NCBI RefSeq assembly: GCF_001663175.1
Contig: NZ_CP016033.1
Coordinates: forward strand, 1,364,001-1,428,000
DNA from: Erythrobacter neustonensis
Lineage (GTDB): Bacteria; Pseudomonadota; Alphaproteobacteria; Sphingomonadales; Sphingomonadaceae
DNA length: 64,000 nucleotides
Reading direction: 5' to 3'
Shown: positions 31,741 through 40,891 of the stretch, in pieces
How the letters are laid out: every line of letters begins with the position of its first letter
Position numbering within the stretch: the first letter of the stretch is position 1
Made by a program: the position numbers and the translations under genes
Notes under the pieces: model-generated
Seen by the model: the letters and a program-made list of their open reading frames with translations, nothing else
Told to the model about the DNA's origin: nothing
Databases searched by the model: none

Positions 31741-31764
31741 GGCCGCCATGTCATGGTGGCGGCC
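31741..31764 (+). terminator. Hairpin after the small CxxC gene
   Basis: GGCCGCCA (31741-31748) pairs with TGGCGGCC (31757-31764); the loop is itself partly self-complementary. It lacks a T-run, so termination is only a possibility. The remaining gap to 31919 shows no gene. Confidence 0.45.
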
Positions 31765-31919
31765 ACGCGGACGCACAGGCACCAGCTATCGCCTACGCCG
31801 CCTGCGGTTGACGATGGCCTCGGTCTGCATTCGGGGAGGCGCTGTCAGCAAGATTTCGGCCGCAACTGGGTGGAAAACGGAATGGCGGCTTGCTCAGCCC
31901 AAGTTTGAATAAATGTCAG

Positions 31920-32600
31920 TTAGAACGTCATAAATAGATTGACGTTGGCGGTGTGGTCGGATCGGTCCTGCCCGTCGCGCAACACGTGCTGGTTGAGGTA
32001 GCCGGGCACCACCTCGATACCCTTGGCAACCGGGATCGACACACCGACGAAGTTGCGCCAGACCGACAAGCCGCCGCGCTGAACGCCGGTTTCGTTGAGG
32101 TCAATGAAGGGCTCGGTGTAGGCCACTAACCTGTGCCCCTTCTCAGTGATCGGCACCCGAAGCTGGACGAAACTTCGCAGCCGCCAAGACGTGTCCTCGC
32201 GCTCCTCGAAGGTGCGCTGCTCAAGCCGGGTGCGCGAGTCCAGCGTCACACCGCCTGCGGTCGACAGCAGCCGGACGTTAAGCTCCTGATAGAACCGATG
32301 TTCATTCAGTTGGGCGGGGCCGACCGGGTCAGTCAGGATGTAAGCGTATCCCGCCCCGATGTTCACGTCCTTGTTGATACGGTAGCCCACCAGCGAGCGC
32401 AGCAGGAGCTGGCCGAGCCGGTCCGCGTCATTGGTGAAACGTTCTTGCGCTTCGACCCGTACATATACGTCGTCGGTTGCATTGATGGTGGCAAACTGAC
32501 CGAGCCAGATATTGAAATCGTCCTCGTTGGCGCAGGCGGGCGAGGCAAACCCTGCGCCCAACAGCACAGTCGCGACAATACAAGTCCGGTGAAGCGGCAT
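31920..32600 (-). CDS. DUF2490 domain protein (predicted outer-membrane barrel)
   Basis: A 226-residue exported protein with a signal peptide ending near ACA (about 24). The rest is alternating amphipathic strands: NIWLGQFATINATDDVYVRVEAQERF, VGYRINKDVNIGAGYAYI, LDSRTRLEQRTFEE, SWRLRSFVQLRVPIT, ending in Phe (NVNLFMTF) as outer-membrane barrels do. This matches DUF2490. Function unknown. It lies upstream of, and on the same strand as, nothing else; the next minus-strand gene begins 101 bp further right. Confidence 0.85.
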   Translation of the reverse strand: MPLHRTCIVATVLLGAGFASPACANEDDFNIWLGQFATINATDDVYVRVEAQERFTNDADRLGQLLLRSLVGYRINKDVNIGAGYAYILTDPVGPAQLNEHRFYQELNVRLLSTAGGVTLDSRTRLEQRTFEEREDTSWRLRSFVQLRVPITEKGHRLVAYTEPFIDLNETGVQRGGLSVWRNFVGVSIPVAKGIEVVPGYLNQHVLRDGQDRSDHTANVNLFMTF

Positions 32601-32701
32601 GAAATTCGACCTCGAAATAAGGGGTGTAGCGCGGACCTTGCGACCATTGCGGGGGAAGGAAGCCCGCGCTCCGTAGATGCCCCCGCGGGGGCGGGCAAGC
32701 G

Positions 32702-33286
32702 TCAGCCGCCGTTGTAGGGCACGGATGAATCGTGGACGACGATCTTCAGCTCGCCCTGCGGATCGCGAATGTAACCGAAGGTGTATTCGACCTTGGTCTC
32801 GGCGCCGGTGTCAGCGGCGGTAAACCAGTAATTGCCCATCGCGACGGCCATCGTGCAGGCGTTGTTGGTGATGCCAACATTCTTCCAGCGCACCTTCGTC
32901 CAGGGCTTGATCGCGAAGCCCTTGTCCTCGGGGTAAGTGGCGTTGCCGCCCACGAAGTAGGACAGCGCGGAATCGAACGAGGTGCGGAACTGTTCGACCG
33001 AAGCGAGTGTCGGCTTGAACAGCACGAGGCTGAGGTCATAAGCATAGAACTGGTCGATGTGGGCGGCGGCAGCGGCGCTGTAATCGCCGCCGTCGGAATA
33101 GACCTTGCCTATCTTGACGATGCCTTCGCCCCACGCCCTCTGCGCGGCGACGACTTCCTTCTCGGCGATGCAGTCAACGTTCTGCTCGATCGAGGCGGCG
33201 GCCGCGTGCGGCTTGGTCTTGGCATAGCCGGGGGTGCATGCCACCATCATGGACGCGGCGGTGAGGATGAACAGGCTCTTTTTCAT
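32702..33286 (-). CDS. Exported NTF2/SnoaL-like protein
   Basis: A 194-residue exported protein. The signal peptide MKKSLFILTAASMMVAC may be a lipobox (VAC at 17) or be cleaved after YAK. The mature part has VVAAQRAWGEGIVKIGKVY, DQFYAYDLSLVLFKPTLAS, SALSYFVGGNATYPEDKGFAIKPW and KVEYTFGYIRD, a pattern I know from exported NTF2-fold proteins of marine bacteria, some of which are misnamed phosphoribosyl-AMP cyclohydrolase. No ligand is known. It is divergent from the histidine kinase at 33437, with a 150-bp spacer. Confidence 0.75.
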   Translation of the reverse strand: MKKSLFILTAASMMVACTPGYAKTKPHAAAASIEQNVDCIAEKEVVAAQRAWGEGIVKIGKVYSDGGDYSAAAAAHIDQFYAYDLSLVLFKPTLASVEQFRTSFDSALSYFVGGNATYPEDKGFAIKPWTKVRWKNVGITNNACTMAVAMGNYWFTAADTGAETKVEYTFGYIRDPQGELKIVVHDSSVPYNGG

Positions 33287-33436
33287 GGGATCGCTCCATC
33301 GGTTGAAGGCGGTTGTCAGCGGATGATCACCAGATGACGCAGCGGTGGGCCGGCTTCGTCAGCCGGATAGCGGGCCGCGTGGCCTATGCCGTTTGGCGTA
33401 TGACAAATCGGCCTGGCCCGCATATCACCAGTCGTG

Positions 33437-34480
33437 ATGTCGCAGCTTGATACTCCCCGCCTGCCCGAAAACGCGTCCGATTTGCGCAGTCTTTACCGTG
33501 CAGCCGAAGCGCGCGCTGCGCGCTTGCGCGTGCTGGTCGAAGCTGGACAAGTTCTGGCTGGAGCCACGCCCGAAACGCTGGATGCTGCGGTGTGCGAAGT
33601 GGCGCGCGCCGCAGCGCATCTGGCGGGATATGAGAGCGGGCGGGTCGTCGAGGACAGGCCGGGCGAAGCGGGTGACGATAATGGCCTGATCTTCCCGTTG
33701 ACCTCGCCGGGTTCTGACGTGACATCGCCCGGCGCGCTTGTTCTCGAAGGTCGCCGAAGTGCGCCCTCGGCTGAAGACCGCGAGGCTGTCGCGGTCGTAT
33801 GCCAGTTGATCGGGGCAAGCCTTTCGGCCCGGGCGCGCGAGGCCCGGCTCGCCCGACTGCTCGGCGAATTGCTGCGCGGTCAGGAGATCGAACGCAGCCG
33901 GATCGCGCACGAATTGCATGATGGGGTCGCACAGAACGCCGCTGCGCTGATGCGGCGACTGGAGCTGGCAAGCGACGGTGATCCCGCCGACCTTGCCAAG
34001 GCGCGCGATCAGGCGCGCGCTCTGGTCAGAGAATTGCGCCGGGTGATCGCGGGGATGCGGCCCCCGGTGCTCGATGACCTTGGACTCGTCCCCGCGCTCC
34101 AGCATTTGGCCGCCGAGGCGCGGGCAAGCGGCATGGCGATAGCTCTCGAAATCGCGCCCGACCCCGGCCACCGTCCGCCCCCGGCGATCGAGACGGCGCT
34201 GTTCCGGATCGCGCAGGAAGCACTCAACAATGCCCGGGCCCATGCCGGGCCCGACGTTCACGTGACCCTGCGACTGGCGTACGGTGCCGGTCGCTGGCGG
34301 CTGTCGGTGCGCGACGATGGCTGCGGATTCGATCCGGATGCCGGACGCGCGGCCCATGACGCAGGCGGCCTCGGTCTTGCCTATATGCGCGAACGGATCG
34401 AATTGCTGGACGGGTGCCTGACGATCACGAGCGCGCCCGGCGCGGGCTGCTCGCTGCTGGCCGAGGTGCCTGCCGCATGA
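33437..34480 (+). CDS. Soluble NarX/DesK-type sensor histidine kinase
   Basis: A 347-residue kinase without membrane segments. The N-terminal 140 residues look GAF-like (RVLVEAGQVLAGATPETLDAAVCEV). A HisKA_3 dimerisation domain follows, with phospho-acceptor His161 in SRIAHELHDGVAQ, then a HATPase with EALNNARAHA (N264), DDGCGFDP and GGLGLAYMRER. ATG at 33437. Its stop overlaps the start of the response regulator (ATGA), so it is the first gene of a four-gene operon. The signal is unknown. Confidence 0.9.
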   Translation: MSQLDTPRLPENASDLRSLYRAAEARAARLRVLVEAGQVLAGATPETLDAAVCEVARAAAHLAGYESGRVVEDRPGEAGDDNGLIFPLTSPGSDVTSPGALVLEGRRSAPSAEDREAVAVVCQLIGASLSARAREARLARLLGELLRGQEIERSRIAHELHDGVAQNAAALMRRLELASDGDPADLAKARDQARALVRELRRVIAGMRPPVLDDLGLVPALQHLAAEARASGMAIALEIAPDPGHRPPPAIETALFRIAQEALNNARAHAGPDVHVTLRLAYGAGRWRLSVRDDGCGFDPDAGRAAHDAGGLGLAYMRERIELLDGCLTITSAPGAGCSLLAEVPAA

Positions 34481-35139
34481 GGATCGCCCGGATCGTGATT
34501 GCCGATGACCATGCCCTCGCCCGCGAAGGCTTGCGGGCCATGCTCGATCGCAGCGCGCGGTTCGACGTGGTGGGCGAAGCGGCGAGCGGTGAAGAAGCGC
34601 TGGCGCTGTGCCAGCAGCACCGGCCCGATCTGGCGCTGCTCGATATCCGCTATGGTGCGCGCGGGGGCGAGGCCTGGATTGACGGGCTGGAAGCCGCGCG
34701 GCGGCTGTCCGATACGCAGCCCGAAATCGCCATCATCATCCTCACTATGCATGACAACGCCGATTATCTGCGCGCCGCGATTGCTGCGGGCGCACGCGGC
34801 TTTATCACCAAGGATGCGTCGCGCGAGGAATTGCTGGGGGCGATCGATCTGGTGACCGCGGGCGGGATCGCCTATCCGCCCGCGTTGATGCGTCGCGCAG
34901 TGGTTGCGGCAGATCGCAGTCCCGTGTTTGCTGCGCTGGAACGGCTGACCCCGCGCGAGCGCGAAGTACTCGATGCGCTTGCGAGCGGCGGAACGAACAA
35001 GGAGATCGCGCTGGCGCTCGGCATCACGCCGGGGACGGTCAAGACCCACGTCGAACGTTTGATCGGCAAGCTGGGCGTGCGCGACCGGACCCAAGCTGCC
35101 GTGATCGCGGTCGAGCACCGCGGTGGGTGGACCGCGTGA
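34477..35139 (+). CDS. LuxR/NarL-family response regulator
   Basis: A 220-residue regulator: receiver (about 4-120) with acidic pair Asp10-Asp11, phospho-acceptor Asp56 and Lys112; LuxR-type helix-turn-helix (about 155-215) with LTPREREVLDALASGGTNKEIALALGITPGTVKTHVERL. A 9-residue insertion after the phosphorylated Asp (YGARGGEAW) lengthens the usual loop. Translation is coupled at both ends: ATGA with the kinase, GTGA with the next gene. Expected partner of the kinase at 33437. Confidence 0.93.
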   Translation: MRIARIVIADDHALAREGLRAMLDRSARFDVVGEAASGEEALALCQQHRPDLALLDIRYGARGGEAWIDGLEAARRLSDTQPEIAIIILTMHDNADYLRAAIAAGARGFITKDASREELLGAIDLVTAGGIAYPPALMRRAVVAADRSPVFAALERLTPREREVLDALASGGTNKEIALALGITPGTVKTHVERLIGKLGVRDRTQAAVIAVEHRGGWTA

Positions 35140-37478
35140 CTAGTCCGGTGACTGCGCGCTGGTGGGCCAATCGCCCGCTTGCCACCAAGGGACTGGTGGT
35201 GGTGGCGGTGCCGCTGCTGATCTTCCTTGGCTCGGTCGCCGCACTCTACGCCATCAGCCGGATGGAGGCCCGCGCCGAGCAGGACGTCCGCCTGACCATC
35301 GCGATCCAGAACGATGTCAACGAAGTCCACGCCCTGCTGGCCGAGGCCTCATCCGGAGTGCGTGGCTTTCTCCTGACCGGCGAGCCGCGATTTCTCGAAC
35401 CCTTTGAGCGCGCCGAAGTGCTGGTGCCGCAGGTGACAGCACGCCTGCGCGGTGCGATCCGCGATGCCGAGGCTGCCACGCGCCTTGCCCGGATCGAGAC
35501 GTTGGCGGGCCAGAAGCGCGAAGGTCTGGCGTTGCTCCTCACAACACGAGCACGAACCGGGCCTGATGTTGTCGGCGACCCTGCGATCGCCGCTGGCCTC
35601 GCGGCCAACAAGCAGGTGCTTGACGCGTTGCGCGGCGAGATCGAGGGGATGCAGGCGCGCGAGCGCGAGCTGCTGGCAGCACGGCAGGACAGGCTCACTG
35701 CGGTGCGCCAAAACGGGTTGATCGCCACCGGCTTGCTGACGCTTGCCGGTCTTGTCGGCAGCCTGTTCGCGGTGTTCCTGTTCTCCAGCGGGATCGTGCG
35801 CCGGGTGCAGCGGCTCGAAGGCGATGCGGTGTTGCTGTCGCAGGGCGCGGCCTTGGACCAGCGCAGTGCGGAGGGCGACGAGATTGGCTCGCTCGCCGGG
35901 CGCATGGTCGAGGCAAGCCGACTGCTGCGCGCCCGCGAGCAGGCGCTGCGAGATGGCGAGGAGCGCTTTCGTCTCGTGATCGAGGGCGTGCGCGACTACG
36001 GCATCTTTGCGCTCGATCCGGATGGCCAAGTGGTCAGCTGGAACACCGGCGCGCAGCGAATCAAGGGCTGGACGGGGGACGAGGCCTTGGGCCAGCATTT
36101 CTCGGTCTTCTACCCCGGAGATGATGCACGCGAGCGGTCGATGCGCAACCTCGCCGATGCGGTGCGCGACGGCCGCACCGAGGACGAAGGCTGGCGCGTG
36201 CGCAAGGATGGCTCGCGGTTCTGGGCCAACGTGGTCATCACCGCGCTCCACGACGAGACGGGCACCCTGCGCGGATTTTCCAAGGTCACCCGCGACATCA
36301 CCGAACGCCGCCGCGCGCAAGAGGCGCTGGAACTGGCGCGGCAGGAAGCCGAACAGGCGAGCGCCGCTAAGAGCCTGTTCCTGTCGCGCATGAGCCACGA
36401 GTTGCGCACGCCGCTCAATGCGATCCTCGGTTTTGCGCAGTTGTTGGAGCTAGACCGGAGCCACGCAGGGCAACCTGACGACGCGAGTATCCAGCAAATC
36501 CTGCGCGCCGGGCGGCACCTGCTGGCACTGATCGACGAAGTGCTCGACATAGCCCGGATCGAAGCCGGCAAGCTGGGCCTTTCGATTGCGCCCACATCGC
36601 TCGAAACAATCATCGCCGAGGCTATCGGGCTGTCCCTGCCCGAGGCGGAGTCACGCCACATCACGATTTCAAGCCGGTCAGGCGAGCTCCCGCCGGTCGC
36701 CGCCGATCCTCGACGCTTGCTGCAAGTGCTGCTCAACCTGCTGAGCAACGCGATCAAGTATAATCACCACGGCGGCTTGGTCACGGTGGCGGCGCAAGCT
36801 GATGAAGGGCGGATGCGGGTCGAGGTGATCGACAGCGGTATCGGCATCGAGCCCGAACAGGCAGGGCAGTTGTTCCAGCCCTTCACCCGCCTTGCCGCGG
36901 GCGCCGCGCGCACTGAGGGCACGGGGCTCGGCCTGTCGCTGTCACGCGCACTGGTTGAAGCGATGGACGGCGAGATCGGCTATATGCCGCGCGCCGACGG
37001 GCACGGCGGGGCCTGCTTCTGGTTCGAATTGCCACTGGCGCGAAGCCCGGCCTCACCGGGTCCCGTGCCGCACGGCACGGCGCCGACTACGCTTGCTGGG
37101 CCGCGAGACGTGACGATCCTGCTGGTCGAGGACAACCTTGCCAATGCCCAGCTGATCGAGGCGTTGGTGGCACGCCACTTGCCGCAAGCGCGACTGGTCA
37201 GCGCGATGCAGGCGCGGATCGGGCTCGATCTGGCACGCCGCCACCGGCCCGATCTGGTGCTGCTGGATCTGCACCTGCCCGACAAGGATGGCGACTGGGT
37301 GCTGGCGGAATTGCACGCCAACCTGCCCGACATTCCGGTGATCCTGCTCACCGCAGACGCGATTGCGGCGCAGGGTGAATGGGCAGCGCGCGGGGCCTCC
37401 GTGGTGCTGACCAAACCGATTGATGTGGCGGCCTTGTTGGCTGCGATGAACCAGACACTGCTGGAGCGCATGTCATGA
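35136..37478 (+). CDS. CHASE3-PAS hybrid histidine kinase with receiver
   Basis: A 780-residue inner-membrane kinase starting at GTG 35136 (GTGA overlap); GTG 35127 is also possible. Two membrane spans (about 20-42 and 195-218) frame a CHASE3-like periplasmic domain with VNEVHALLAEASSGVRGFLLTGEPRFLEPF. HAMP (about 219-270), PAS (about 273-390: DYGIFALDPDGQVVSWNTGA), HisKA with His421 (SHELRTPLNAIL), HATPase (NLLSNAIKYN, GTGLGLSLSRALVEAM) and a C-terminal receiver with Asp711 (LVLLDLHLPDKDG) follow. No HPt domain is seen here or in the operon. Confidence 0.92.
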   Translation: MTSPVTARWWANRPLATKGLVVVAVPLLIFLGSVAALYAISRMEARAEQDVRLTIAIQNDVNEVHALLAEASSGVRGFLLTGEPRFLEPFERAEVLVPQVTARLRGAIRDAEAATRLARIETLAGQKREGLALLLTTRARTGPDVVGDPAIAAGLAANKQVLDALRGEIEGMQARERELLAARQDRLTAVRQNGLIATGLLTLAGLVGSLFAVFLFSSGIVRRVQRLEGDAVLLSQGAALDQRSAEGDEIGSLAGRMVEASRLLRAREQALRDGEERFRLVIEGVRDYGIFALDPDGQVVSWNTGAQRIKGWTGDEALGQHFSVFYPGDDARERSMRNLADAVRDGRTEDEGWRVRKDGSRFWANVVITALHDETGTLRGFSKVTRDITERRRAQEALELARQEAEQASAAKSLFLSRMSHELRTPLNAILGFAQLLELDRSHAGQPDDASIQQILRAGRHLLALIDEVLDIARIEAGKLGLSIAPTSLETIIAEAIGLSLPEAESRHITISSRSGELPPVAADPRRLLQVLLNLLSNAIKYNHHGGLVTVAAQADEGRMRVEVIDSGIGIEPEQAGQLFQPFTRLAAGAARTEGTGLGLSLSRALVEAMDGEIGYMPRADGHGGACFWFELPLARSPASPGPVPHGTAPTTLAGPRDVTILLVEDNLANAQLIEALVARHLPQARLVSAMQARIGLDLARRHRPDLVLLDLHLPDKDGDWVLAELHANLPDIPVILLTADAIAAQGEWAARGASVVLTKPIDVAALLAAMNQTLLERMS

Positions 37479-37912
37479 TCGCCGAACAATCCGCGCGTGA
37501 CGCGCGCATCCTCGCAATCGACGACGAACCGGCCAATCTTGCTTTGGTCGAGGCGGTTCTGGTTCGGGAGGGCTACTGCCACATTGAAACGCTGGCCGAT
37601 CCACGCCAAGCCGTGCAGCGTCATCTTGCTTTTCGTCCGGATCTGGTGCTGCTCGATCTGATGATGCCGTCAATCGATGGTTACGCCCTGCTCGACAGCC
37701 TCGGGCGGCTCACCCGGGCAGATGATTTGCTGCCGATCATGGTGCTGACCGCCGACACCTCGATAGACGCCAAACGGCGCGCGCTGGCGCTCGGCGCGCG
37801 CGATATCGTGACAAAGCCTTTCGATGTATTCGAATTCGGGCTGAGGGTGGCGAACCTTATCGAGCTCCGTCTTTTGTTCCAGACCGGACGGGTGAAATCT
37901 CGCTCTGATTGA
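37475..37912 (+). CDS. Single-domain response regulator
   Basis: A 145-residue receiver without an output domain: Asp16-Asp17, phospho-acceptor Asp61 in LVLLDLMMPSIDGY, VLTADT and KPFD (Lys109). The C-terminal tail is short and helical. Overlaps the hybrid kinase by 4 bp (ATGA). It may be a phosphate shuttle or sink for the hybrid kinase, or act by protein contact; which one is inference. Confidence 0.9.
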   Translation: MIAEQSARDARILAIDDEPANLALVEAVLVREGYCHIETLADPRQAVQRHLAFRPDLVLLDLMMPSIDGYALLDSLGRLTRADDLLPIMVLTADTSIDAKRRALALGARDIVTKPFDVFEFGLRVANLIELRLLFQTGRVKSRSD

Positions 37913-38025
37913 ATGTGACCCGGCGATTGATGAGCTCGGGCTGATCGCTTTTCACCGCTGGATTGATTGGCCCGACGCGCAAAAAGGCAAAGTCGGCGTC
38001 GTAGAGCTCGCACAACGACCAAGTT

Positions 38026-38140
38026 TATGACTGAGATGGGGTCGCTTCCTGAAGGGCAGGAATTTTTCAGAAGCGTGGCAAAGCCGCCAAGCCGCTTTCA
38101 GGGGCGAGCCCCGGTCCCGCTCATGACCGTTCGTGGGTGG
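38026..38140 (+). repeat. Island repeat, copy A
   Basis: Begins TATGACTGAGATGGGGTCGCT, continues with GGGCAGGAATTTTTC and ends CATGACCGTTCGTGGGTGG. It is the best-preserved copy together with copy C (47414-47530). It reads open in frame (MTEMGSLPEGQEF...), but the copies differ by frameshifts. The gap 37913-38213 holds this repeat and nothing else recognised. Confidence 0.75.
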
Positions 38141-38213
38141 AAACCAGAATGGCCGGATTGGTCGATGTTAAACGGTGACATGGCGATTTGCCTGCGCTAA
38201 CGGCTCGCCTGCA

Positions 38214-38630
38214 ATGCCCAGCCTTCGCGCCTTGACCCACAAATATGCTCGGCTCGCGCTGGTGCTCGTGGTGCTTGCTTTGGCGGTCAAGGCGCTGGTG
38301 CCAGCAGGCTACATGATCTCGTCCACTGGCGAGCGCTTTCTGACGGTAACGATCTGCGCCGATGCCAGCGGCACGCCCAAGCAGATGCGCATTGCCATCC
38401 CTGACAAGGATGAGACAGGCAGCGATCATTCCGAGGCGGCGGACAAATCCCAGCCTTGCGCCTTTTCCGGGCTTGGCCATGCGGCACTCGGCGGGGCCGA
38501 TCCGGTGCTGCTGGCCGCTGCACTGGCGTTCATCCTGCTGGTCGGCTTCGCGCCTCTTCGCGCGCCGCCTGCCCGCGATATTTCTTTCCTGCGCCCGCCC
38601 CTGCGCGGGCCGCCTTCCCTTTCCGTTTGA
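38214..38630 (+). CDS. Small exported/membrane protein, DUF2946-like
   Basis: A 138-residue protein with an N-terminal hydrophobic segment (LALVLVVLALAVKALVPAGYM), a Cys- and His-containing middle part (ICADASG, DHSEAADKSQPCAFSG) and a second hydrophobic segment (LLAAALAFILLVGFAPL). The layout resembles DUF2946 proteins, which often sit beside TonB receptors linked to metal uptake. The family call is tentative. The ATG at 38214 is used; it is 129 bp upstream of the receptor gene and probably in the same transcript. Confidence 0.6.
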   Translation: MPSLRALTHKYARLALVLVVLALAVKALVPAGYMISSTGERFLTVTICADASGTPKQMRIAIPDKDETGSDHSEAADKSQPCAFSGLGHAALGGADPVLLAAALAFILLVGFAPLRAPPARDISFLRPPLRGPPSLSV

Positions 38631-38759
38631 TCGTCAGACTGCGCGTGCGGGCGTCTGAGCCCCGCTCGCAAGGTCGTCTCGCTCACTGACCCGCCATCGC
38701 AGGGTCAACGGTGCGTCGCCGAATGACAGGCGTGCGCCGACGGAAATTCGGGATACATC

Positions 38760-40880
38760 ATGCAAATCAATACTATGAAGTGCGCTCTCATGGGCGCAAC
38801 CATGCTTGCCGCAACGACTGGTGCCTTTAACGCCCCGCTCCACGCGCAGGGGATCGGCCAGCGGCAGGACGAGATCATCGTCACCGCAAGCCTTCAGGGC
38901 ACCCCCACGGCGCCCACGCCGGAGGCTGCCCGCAAGGAGCTCGAACGCGTCCCAGGCGCGACGGGGCTGGTGGAGGACGAAGGCTTTGCCGACATATTCG
39001 CTCAGTCGATCGGGGATGCGCTGGAGCTAACCCCCGGTGTCTTCGCCGACACCAGTGCCCCGCGTGAAAGCCGTATCTCGATCCGTGGGTCGGGCCTCAA
39101 TTCCAGCTTCGAACGGCGCGGCCTCACCGTGCTGCGCGACGGGGTGCCGATCAGCCGCGCATCGGGCGCGACCGAGTTTCAGGAGGTCGATCCGCTGACG
39201 GTGCGCTACATGGAGGTGTTCAAGGGCGCCAACGGGCTGCGCTACGGGGCGGCATCGCTGGGCGGGGCGGTCAATATCGTCAGCCCCACCGGGCGCACCG
39301 CCCGCGCCCCGCTCACCCTGCGCGCCGAGGGTGGCAGCTTCTCCACCTTCCGCGGCAATGCCTCCCTGTCGGGCAAGAGCGGCGATGTCGACTATTGGGG
39401 CGGGATTACCGGCCTCACCAGCGACGGCTACCGCGAACACAGCGAGGTGCGCAGCCTCTATGGCCACGGCAACCTTGGCTGGCGGGTGTCCGACAATATC
39501 GAGACGCGCTTCTACGTCACCGCGCTGTCGGACAATTTCGAGCTGGCGGGCAGCTTGCGCCTCGCCGATGCGCTCGCCAATCCGCGCGCAGCGGGTCGCC
39601 CAGTGCGGGCGGGACCGGTGGTCATCGATCCCGGCCCGGTGGCGGATGACTGGGACCGCAATCTCGACGTCTACCGCGTCTCGAACCTCACCGTAATCGA
39701 CCTCGGCGGAACCGATCTTGAGCTGGGCGCATGGTATGCGCGCCGCAATCTCGACCACGCGATCACCCGTTTTGCCGGGATCATCGTGCAGGGCGAGGAC
39801 GAGGTCGGCGTCTCCACGCGCCTCTCCGGCAGCCTCCCGTTCCTCGCCGATCGGAGCCGCTGGCAGGTCGGGGCGATCTATGCCTTCTCGAGCAATGACG
39901 CGAAGACCTTCGCCAACAATTCCGGCGCGCGCGGGGCGCTGCGCACGCAGTCCGATCAGGATTCGGACACGCTGACGGTCTATGGCCAGGCCGATCTCGG
40001 GCCGACCGACGCCGTCACTCTGATTGCAGGCGGACAATATGCCCGCGCCACCCGCGATGTGACCGCAATCCTCAATGCGGTGACGGGCCGGGGCGAGTAT
40101 GACCAGTTCAACCCGCGCGTCGGCCTGCTGGTGGATGCAGCCGAGGACATCCAGTTCTTCGGCAACATCAGCCGCAGCTTCGAAGCGCCCAGCCTTGCCG
40201 ATCTCACCAGTGGCGGAGCCTTCCCCTTCGCGCCATTGGACCCCCAGCGAGCGACCGTGTTCGAAGTGGGCACGCGCGGGCAGGCGGGGATCGTCTCGTG
40301 GGACGTCGCGCTTTACCGGGCGGAGCTGGAGAACGAGTTTCTCGACCTCGCCGTGCCGGGCGCGCGCGGACTGGTGACGGTGACGGCCAATGCCGACAAG
40401 ACCGTGCATCAGGGGCTCGAATTCGGGCTCGATGTGCGGCCCTTCAAGGCGACGCTGGAGAAGAACGGTCAGGCCCTGCGGCTGAGCGCGGCCTATACCT
40501 TCAACGACTTCGCCTTCGATGATGACGCGGTCTATGGCGATAACCAGCTTGCCGGGGTGCCGCGCCATGTGCTGATCGCCGAGGCGCGGTTCGATCAAGT
40601 GGACAGGTTCTACCTCTCCACCACCCTGCGCTGGATCCCTGATGGCCCGTTGGCGGACTATGCCAACACCGAGAGGGCTCCCGGCTACGAAACTGTCCAG
40701 ATCACCGCCGGGGTCACGCTGACCGAGGGGATCGAGCTGTTCGGATCGGTCGAGAACCTGTTCGACGAGGTGTTCATCTCCAACGTCACCACCAACGCCA
40801 ACCAGCGCCTCACCAACGAGGCGATCTACACCCCCGGGCAGGGCCGCGCTGTCTTTGGCGGCCTGCGCGCGCGGTTCTGA
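38760..40880 (+). CDS. TonB-dependent receptor, FecA/siderophore-like
   Basis: A 706-residue outer-membrane receptor. The signal peptide ends at LHAQ (about 30), with TonB-box-like DEIIVTAS at 37-44. The plug (about 60-190) contains SRISIRGSGLNSSFERRGLTVLRDGVPI and YGAASLGGAVNIVSP. The barrel ends in Phe (GLRARF). The plug signature RGSGL..ER.G..VL.DG is that of FecA/FyuA-type receptors. The next gene, a PepSY protein, starts 11 bp later, so iron or copper chelate uptake is the likely theme. Confidence 0.92.
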   Translation: MQINTMKCALMGATMLAATTGAFNAPLHAQGIGQRQDEIIVTASLQGTPTAPTPEAARKELERVPGATGLVEDEGFADIFAQSIGDALELTPGVFADTSAPRESRISIRGSGLNSSFERRGLTVLRDGVPISRASGATEFQEVDPLTVRYMEVFKGANGLRYGAASLGGAVNIVSPTGRTARAPLTLRAEGGSFSTFRGNASLSGKSGDVDYWGGITGLTSDGYREHSEVRSLYGHGNLGWRVSDNIETRFYVTALSDNFELAGSLRLADALANPRAAGRPVRAGPVVIDPGPVADDWDRNLDVYRVSNLTVIDLGGTDLELGAWYARRNLDHAITRFAGIIVQGEDEVGVSTRLSGSLPFLADRSRWQVGAIYAFSSNDAKTFANNSGARGALRTQSDQDSDTLTVYGQADLGPTDAVTLIAGGQYARATRDVTAILNAVTGRGEYDQFNPRVGLLVDAAEDIQFFGNISRSFEAPSLADLTSGGAFPFAPLDPQRATVFEVGTRGQAGIVSWDVALYRAELENEFLDLAVPGARGLVTVTANADKTVHQGLEFGLDVRPFKATLEKNGQALRLSAAYTFNDFAFDDDAVYGDNQLAGVPRHVLIAEARFDQVDRFYLSTTLRWIPDGPLADYANTERAPGYETVQITAGVTLTEGIELFGSVENLFDEVFISNVTTNANQRLTNEAIYTPGQGRAVFGGLRARF

Positions 40881-40891
40881 GGGAGGCAGCG

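Noticed and set aside
38031..38200. Short open frames within the island repeats (for example MTEMGSLPEGQEF... in copy A, MTAMGSLSERQEF... in copy C).
   Set aside because: The copies differ by frameshifts, and no ribosome-binding site precedes them; they are better explained as repeat DNA than as genes.
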